Shown here one piece after another: positions 5,157-8,484 of a DNA stretch of 8,484 bases. This DNA is from an uncultured Muribaculaceae bacterium (GTDB taxonomy: Bacteria; Bacteroidota; Bacteroidia; Bacteroidales; Muribaculaceae), in contig CAJTRC010000084.1 in assembly GCA_910578365.1 (NCBI GenBank), positions 1 to 8,484 of the forward strand, written 5' to 3'. The position numbers and the translations under genes were made by a program. The notes beneath the pieces were generated by a model. That model was not told the origin of the DNA and ran no database searches. It saw nothing but the letters and a program-made list of their open reading frames with translations. The stretch's first letter is position 1. Each line of letters begins with the position of its first letter.

Positions 5157-6698
5157 TTAGTTTACGCTGTTCCACGACCTGATAGCGCAGAACACACCGA
5201 TACGTCCTGAATTAATGCCGCCGCCGTCGTGAATTGTCGGCATGGTAATATAGGGGTGTTCGGTTTTGCCTGTGCCGTAATCGGAATAATCTACCGGAGC
5301 TTCCTGAAGGGCATTCTTCAGATTGGCACTCACGATGTCGTTTTCGGCCACATAGAGTTTGGTGATAAGTTTGCTGCCATCGGGCTGTACGGTATATTCC
5401 GCGCCCCAGGCACAAAGAGCATGCATACCTGATATGCAGAAATAAACCGGTCCGTGTCTGAGCCATCCGAGCATCTTATCGGCAAAAATCTCTTTCATTT
5501 CGACCGAAGACTTACCTGAAAAAAGGTCTATTACGTCACATTTCTCGCAATATTCGCGGAACTGATTCTCACTCATATCCATGAATCCGCCATGCACATA
5601 CTCATAGTCGAGGTTGTAGGTGCATATATTGTTCATAAAGCATCTTTCGGGATGTTCCTCACCGCAGAAGAACCATTTCAGCGTGTCATATACATCACCG
5701 GCCTGATGGTAGTATGCCTGTGATATTACATCCATGACCGGAGTGGTGTAGTAGAGGCTCTCTTCCGGCAGAGGATGTTTAAAAGTATAATCCGAGCCTG
5801 TGCAGGTCTTGTAATCGCTTATCCACCACTGCGCCATATTGGCCGATACGCAGGCCCAGCACAACTCTCCATCCGAGCCGTAAATGTTGTTGCCGACCTT
5901 GTCGACATCCACAAATCCGCCGGTGGCACTCACGCCGGGAGGGAATATGCTTACTTTCGCACCGGGCTCAGGAGCTGCCTCGGTGGTAAAACTGCGGCGG
6001 TACACCATATCCGGCACGTCGGAGGGTATTGCAGCCACCACATAAGCGGTTTCTGGCGCCAAGCCTTCGAAGGTTCTTTCTTCGGTAAGCGACGAGATAT
6101 TGTACACCTGGTCGGAGGGCAGATTGTTGAGCATATCTATGATGTCGGCATCGGGAGTGGTATCTGATGCCGGTATCAAGGCTACCTTGTAGGACTCTGC
6201 GGTACCGGGCATGAAAGATATTCGGGCGTAGTTGTGGGTATAGTTTCCAATCAGGAAACGCATGCTGTGAGTGTCGGCTTTGCCGGCCACAAACACCGTC
6301 ACGCTGCTGTATTCCGAATCGGTATAGCCGCTTTCGGTATCGGCTAATGCCTTTACGGCAAAAGTATGCGAGCCTTCACTCAATTTTGTAAATGTATACG
6401 ATGTTTGGCTGGTATAGCTGGTGCTTGCGCCATCTAAATTCCAGAAATATCCGTTGGCCTCCTCGACAGTTGACCACGACATTTTGAATGAATCCTCCGA
6501 CAGCTGCTCGTAAGTCAATTCGGGAGCTTTCAGCTGACCGCCTGACTGTACTATTTCCGCGAAATCCATCTGCTCTATGTCGTCGGTAGGCACAGTGATG
6601 GTATCGCCGCTTTTGGTGCGGATAATCAGGTTGTAGTCCTGTGCCACGACAGTCAGCGACAATGCCAGCAACAGAGGATATAAATGTTTCTTCTTCAT
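5157..6698 (-). CDS. Secreted IdeS/Mac-family (C66) cysteine endopeptidase
   Basis: This 513-residue protein has a signal peptide (1-19, cleaved near VVA-Q), then a short segment GDTITVPTDDIEQMDF (31-46) of a kind common at the start of Bacteroidota secreted proteins. Two Fn3-like domains follow (about 57-137 and 143-240), then a C-terminal peptidase (about 245-513). The peptidase matches streptococcal IdeS, the IgG-cleaving enzyme, motif by motif. LCWACVSANMAQWW (279-292) aligns without gaps to LCGAATAGNMLHWW of IdeS, making Cys280 the nucleophile. DVDK (264-267) aligns with DITK, placing Lys267 at the oxyanion lysine. MHALCAWGAEY (425-435) gives His426, and the end GVFCAIRSWNSVN resembles GLFTLSTGQDSWNQTN. 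At the acid position IdeS has TDSD and this protein AEND, so Glu452 replaces Asp284 while Asp454 matches Asp286. There is no lipobox and no T9SS tail, so it is probably periplasmic or released. The substrate is unknown; immunoglobulin is an inference from the family. It probably shares a transcript with the gene 69 bases upstream. Confidence 0.85.
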   Translation of the reverse strand: MKKKHLYPLLLALSLTVVAQDYNLIIRTKSGDTITVPTDDIEQMDFAEIVQSGGQLKAPELTYEQLSEDSFKMSWSTVEEANGYFWNLDGASTSYTSQTSYTFTKLSEGSHTFAVKALADTESGYTDSEYSSVTVFVAGKADTHSMRFLIGNYTHNYARISFMPGTAESYKVALIPASDTTPDADIIDMLNNLPSDQVYNISSLTEERTFEGLAPETAYVVAAIPSDVPDMVYRRSFTTEAAPEPGAKVSIFPPGVSATGGFVDVDKVGNNIYGSDGELCWACVSANMAQWWISDYKTCTGSDYTFKHPLPEESLYYTTPVMDVISQAYYHQAGDVYDTLKWFFCGEEHPERCFMNNICTYNLDYEYVHGGFMDMSENQFREYCEKCDVIDLFSGKSSVEMKEIFADKMLGWLRHGPVYFCISGMHALCAWGAEYTVQPDGSKLITKLYVAENDIVSANLKNALQEAPVDYSDYGTGKTEHPYITMPTIHDGGGINSGRIGVFCAIRSWNSVN

Positions 6699-6733
6699 AA
6701 TCTATTATACTTATACTGATAAAAATTGGTTAC

Positions 6734-6771
6734 GTAAGTCGTGAAATTATTTTATATTAAGACTTACTTAT
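6734..6771. repeat. Intergenic stem-loop repeat, copy A
   Basis: GTAAGTC (6734-6740) and GACTTAC (6761-6767) are perfect reverse complements around a 20-base AT-rich loop. The 38-base unit aligns to copy B (8053-8087): 22 of the first 25 bases and all of the last nine match, with a three-base length difference. It starts at the stop codon of the upstream gene and ends before the protease ATG. A TTACGTAA palindrome (6730-6737) overlaps its edge. No TAnnTTTG promoter is visible in this spacer. Confidence 0.6.
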
Positions 6772-8021
6772 CGGATTATTGTCTTATAGGTAACGGAGCC
6801 TTTGCGTACTATCACAAGCTGTCCGGGCTGCGGCGATTCCACGCGCATGCCCTGAAGGTTGAAATACATCACCGGAGCGTCGGATTCGTCGGCCGACACA
6901 TGACCTACGCCGTCCGACTCCGGGAAGAGCAGGTAGCTGTCCACAGCATTTGGATTGGTATACACGGATGCATTGCCGGTTTGCGGGAAATAGAGCAGAA
7001 TCGAGTTCTTGGGGAAGTATATGCCTTTTTCGTCCATTGTGATATTACGCGACGCGTAATCCGGATTCCATGTTACCATACTTTCATAATCGGAGAACAT
7101 GCCGTTGGTCGACACGCTGAGGATATATACCCATCCGTTGGTGGAATTCACGCCTGTATTCTGCTCCTCAACCTTTACGAAACCGGGCTGGCGGGCATCG
7201 ATTATCAGGTCACGGCCGGTTGGTGCACTTGCCTGGAATGCCTTTACCACCTTGTACACTCCCGCCACAGTCTTGTTTTCCATTATTTCCACTTCACGCT
7301 CCTCAGGCACATAGTCCTCATCAAAAATAGTTTCGAGGAATCCTTCCAGAAAGCGGCCCTTGCCTATCGATACCCAGTCTTCCACGTCTTCACCGGATGC
7401 ACCCGGCAACGCCAGATAGCCTTCATATTCCATATTGGTATACGACCATGTGCCGGGTTCGAACTCGGCTCCGGTGCCGTAAGGATACATCACAGCCATG
7501 GTGTTCCGCGAGAATTTTATCACACCGTCACGAAGCTGCGGCACCTTGTCGGGCTGAAGGCTGAAGAATGTTTCCTTATCAATTCCGACTACATTCACCG
7601 CCCAGTCGGTATACGAGCAGTACCATGTTTCGCCTTCCTGTGCGTCAGCTACAGGCGATTGCTGGGCCGGCACCATTACATAGTCAGGGTCAGAGGCATC
7701 TATCACAAGGTAATTGAGTTCGTCGTTGAAATTTACGTTGTCGTTTTTCTGCCATGGATTTACCAGCCGGTACACACCCGGTTTCTGCTCACTTTCCTGC
7801 ACCATCACCTTTACCGGCTCGTTGAAAATGCCTACGAACAGGTTGCTGAGTACGAAATCGGAAAAGGTGCCTTCGCCAAGGTCTTTCCAGGTATATGATT
7901 CAATCTCTGACGATGCGGCTACTTTAGCCACCGGAGCGTCGAGGGGCTTTACCTGCTGTTTTCCGGCAAAGGCGAATGCAGGCAACATCAGAGCCGTAGC
8001 TACGAGTGTAAATTTGTTCAT
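6768..8021 (-). CDS. Secreted protein with two copies of a beta domain and a T9SS-like tail
   Basis: This 417-residue protein starts with a signal peptide (1-19, AFAFAG). Two related domains follow. The first begins WKDLGEGTFSDF (45-56) and contains PGVYRLVNPW (81-90) and LVIDASDPDYVMV (105-117). The second begins WVSIGKGRFLEGF (216-228) and contains AGVYKVVKAF (253-262) and LIIDARQPGFVKV (272-284). The matching order W-x-x-(L/I)-G, GVY, IDA-x-x-P, V-x-V shows an internal duplication, each unit being about 150-170 residues. Domains of this pattern occur in uncharacterised Bacteroidota exported proteins; no enzyme motif is visible. The C-terminus, VMYFNLQGMRV (384-394) then VRKGSVTYKTIIR-like residues, resembles short T9SS-type tails of the form YYNLQGxRV...GxYIV. 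It sits between a T9SS fragment and the IdeS-like protease with short spacers and may be co-transcribed. Binding of a glycan or host protein is possible but unsupported. Confidence 0.8.
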   Translation of the reverse strand: MNKFTLVATALMLPAFAFAGKQQVKPLDAPVAKVAASSEIESYTWKDLGEGTFSDFVLSNLFVGIFNEPVKVMVQESEQKPGVYRLVNPWQKNDNVNFNDELNYLVIDASDPDYVMVPAQQSPVADAQEGETWYCSYTDWAVNVVGIDKETFFSLQPDKVPQLRDGVIKFSRNTMAVMYPYGTGAEFEPGTWSYTNMEYEGYLALPGASGEDVEDWVSIGKGRFLEGFLETIFDEDYVPEEREVEIMENKTVAGVYKVVKAFQASAPTGRDLIIDARQPGFVKVEEQNTGVNSTNGWVYILSVSTNGMFSDYESMVTWNPDYASRNITMDEKGIYFPKNSILLYFPQTGNASVYTNPNAVDSYLLFPESDGVGHVSADESDAPVMYFNLQGMRVESPQPGQLVIVRKGSVTYKTIIR

Positions 8022-8052
8022 AATGCGTGATTTTATGGGTTTTACGTCTTAA

Positions 8053-8087
8053 GTAAGTTGTGAGATTAATTTATATTGCTTACTTAT
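8053..8087. repeat. Intergenic stem-loop repeat, copy B
   Basis: TAAGTAAG (8050-8057) and CTTACTTA (8079-8086) are perfect 8-bp reverse complements around a 21-base loop. The loop sequence is close to that of copy A (6734-6771), while the stem bases differ yet still pair. As in copy A, it overlaps the stop codon of the gene upstream and precedes the next start. The two copies are in the same orientation. Confidence 0.6.
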
Positions 8088-8328
8088 AAATTTTGAATAC
8101 GTGGCCATTGGCCGCGGCGACTATATATACACCGCCCGGCAGGCTGCCTGTAGCTATTGTAGCCTCGCCGGTAGCGCCGGCAGCGGCTGTGGCAAGTACA
8201 CGGCCCTGCAAATCAGCGAGGGTCAGCGATGTACCGGCTGGAAGTCCCTGTACAGTCACGGACTCAGGCGCGACAACGATACGGATTTCATCGGCGGCCA
8301 ATTGCTCCGAAACATCTGCTTTTTTCAC
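8080..8328 (-). CDS. T9SS C-terminal sorting domain fragment, probably 5'-truncated
   Basis: Only the tail of a secreted protein is visible. Residues about 14-82 read as a T9SS type A sorting domain: IRIVVAPESVTVQGL, then LADLQGRVLA and LPGGVYIVAAANGHVFKIYK-like residues, the usual G-x-Y-(I/V)-V...K ending. The only available start in frame is GTG at 8328, with no signal peptide, which is not how such a protein should begin. The frame stays open upstream to a TAG at 8452-8454 and reads GSRLEPEKLTF just before the GTG, a phrase of the kind that precedes such tails. I infer that the gene once continued to the right and was cut by the element starting near 8345-8400. It is most likely a remnant. 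It precedes the duplicated-domain gene by 58 bases on the same strand. Confidence 0.6.
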   Translation of the reverse strand: MKKADVSEQLAADEIRIVVAPESVTVQGLPAGTSLTLADLQGRVLATAAAGATGEATIATGSLPGGVYIVAAANGHVFKIYK

Positions 8329-8388
8329 AAAGGTGAGTTTCTCCGGCTCAAGCCGAGAACCCGGTGCATGTAATTTCTCGGAAAGTGT

Positions 8389-8396
8389 TAAATTTG
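8389..8396 (+). promoter_or_regulatory. TAnnTTTG box upstream of the 8401 ORF
   Basis: TAAATTTG fully matches the Bacteroidota -7 box and ends four bases before the ATG at 8401. No TTTG is found 19-21 bases upstream. A 7-bp inverted repeat CCGAGAA/TTCTCGG (8353-8359/8375-8381) lies just before it. If used, it would give a leaderless or nearly leaderless message. Confidence 0.4.
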
Positions 8397-8400
8397 TAGC

Positions 8401-8484
8401 ATGAAAACCGCAGATGCAATATGGATGTGCCTGCCCGAGGGCATGGACGAACTATTTGAGATGGTGCGCTTCGAGCGCACGGAA
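8401..8484 (+). CDS. Possible IS transposase N-terminus (ISAon1/ISL3-like), partial
   Basis: An ORF opens with ATG at 8401 and stays open for all 28 codons to the window edge, reading MKTADAIWMCLPEGMDELF and onward. The LPEG-x-x-E-L/F-F pattern followed by charged residues resembles the start of the N-terminal proteins of ISAon1-type (ISL3-related) transposons of Bacteroidota. This is recognition from a very short stretch, so it is tentative. The context supports it: the ORF points rightward, away from a minus-strand gene that appears cut at this point. A second in-frame ATG at 8425 is an alternative start. Confidence 0.4.
   Translation, partial: MKTADAIWMCLPEGMDELFEMVRFERTE

Noticed and set aside
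6699..6767. Separate promoter for the IdeS-like gene
   Set aside because: No TAnnTTTG box with a TTTG element upstream is present in the spacer. Co-transcription with the upstream gene is simpler.
6741..7898. Long plus-strand frame of 385 codons
   Set aside because: It is antisense to the duplicated-domain protein, which has a signal peptide, an internal duplication and a C-terminal tail. The plus-strand product is His- and Tyr-rich with no recognisable features.
1..8484. CRISPR array, tRNA or rRNA gene
   Set aside because: No series of regularly spaced direct repeats, no cloverleaf-like segment and no rRNA-like stretch was seen on either strand.

Overview
The window looks like chromosomal DNA from a gut-type member of the Bacteroidales, possibly Muribaculaceae. 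Four things point there. Several genes are preceded by the Bacteroidota promoter pattern (TTTG, 19-20 bases, TAnnTTTG). Starts generally lack a Shine-Dalgarno sequence. At least two, probably three, proteins end in C-terminal tails of the type IX secretion (T9SS) sorting kind. The secreted proteins carry Bacteroidota-style Fn3-like and 'anchor' domains. Genes are moderately GC-rich and the spacers are strongly AT-rich. The family level is a guess.

Layout. Bases 1-239 hold a palindromic intergenic element and a stem-loop, with no supported gene. A small DUF805 membrane protein (240-620, minus) and a large secreted endonuclease I (846-3236, plus) diverge from a 225-base spacer that carries a promoter for each. 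The nuclease converges on an MscS/YbdG-like mechanosensitive channel (3409-4743, minus) across a spacer with two strong stem-loops. The channel has a long upstream region (4744-5156). It contains a promoter box, a textbook intrinsic terminator inside the predicted leader, and a tiny ORF with a good Shine-Dalgarno that overlaps the channel start.

The right half is a minus-strand run of secreted proteins: a 5'-truncated T9SS C-terminal fragment (8080-8328), a secreted protein built from two copies of one domain (6768-8021), and a 513-residue secreted cysteine protease of the IdeS/Mac (C66) family (5157-6698). The two spacers between them (58 and 69 bases) carry near-identical stem-loops and no recognisable promoter, so the three were probably transcribed together. 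A rightward ORF begins at 8401 and runs off the window. It resembles the N-terminus of a Bacteroidota IS transposase, and an insertion there would explain the truncated fragment.

The point most worth following is the IdeS-like enzyme. IdeS cleaves immunoglobulin G in streptococci. This copy keeps the nucleophile, histidine, oxyanion lysine and hallmark Trp-Trp positions, but has Glu where IdeS has its catalytic Asp. Together with the secreted nuclease and the duplicated-domain partner, the window encodes proteins acting outside the cell, plausibly at a host interface.
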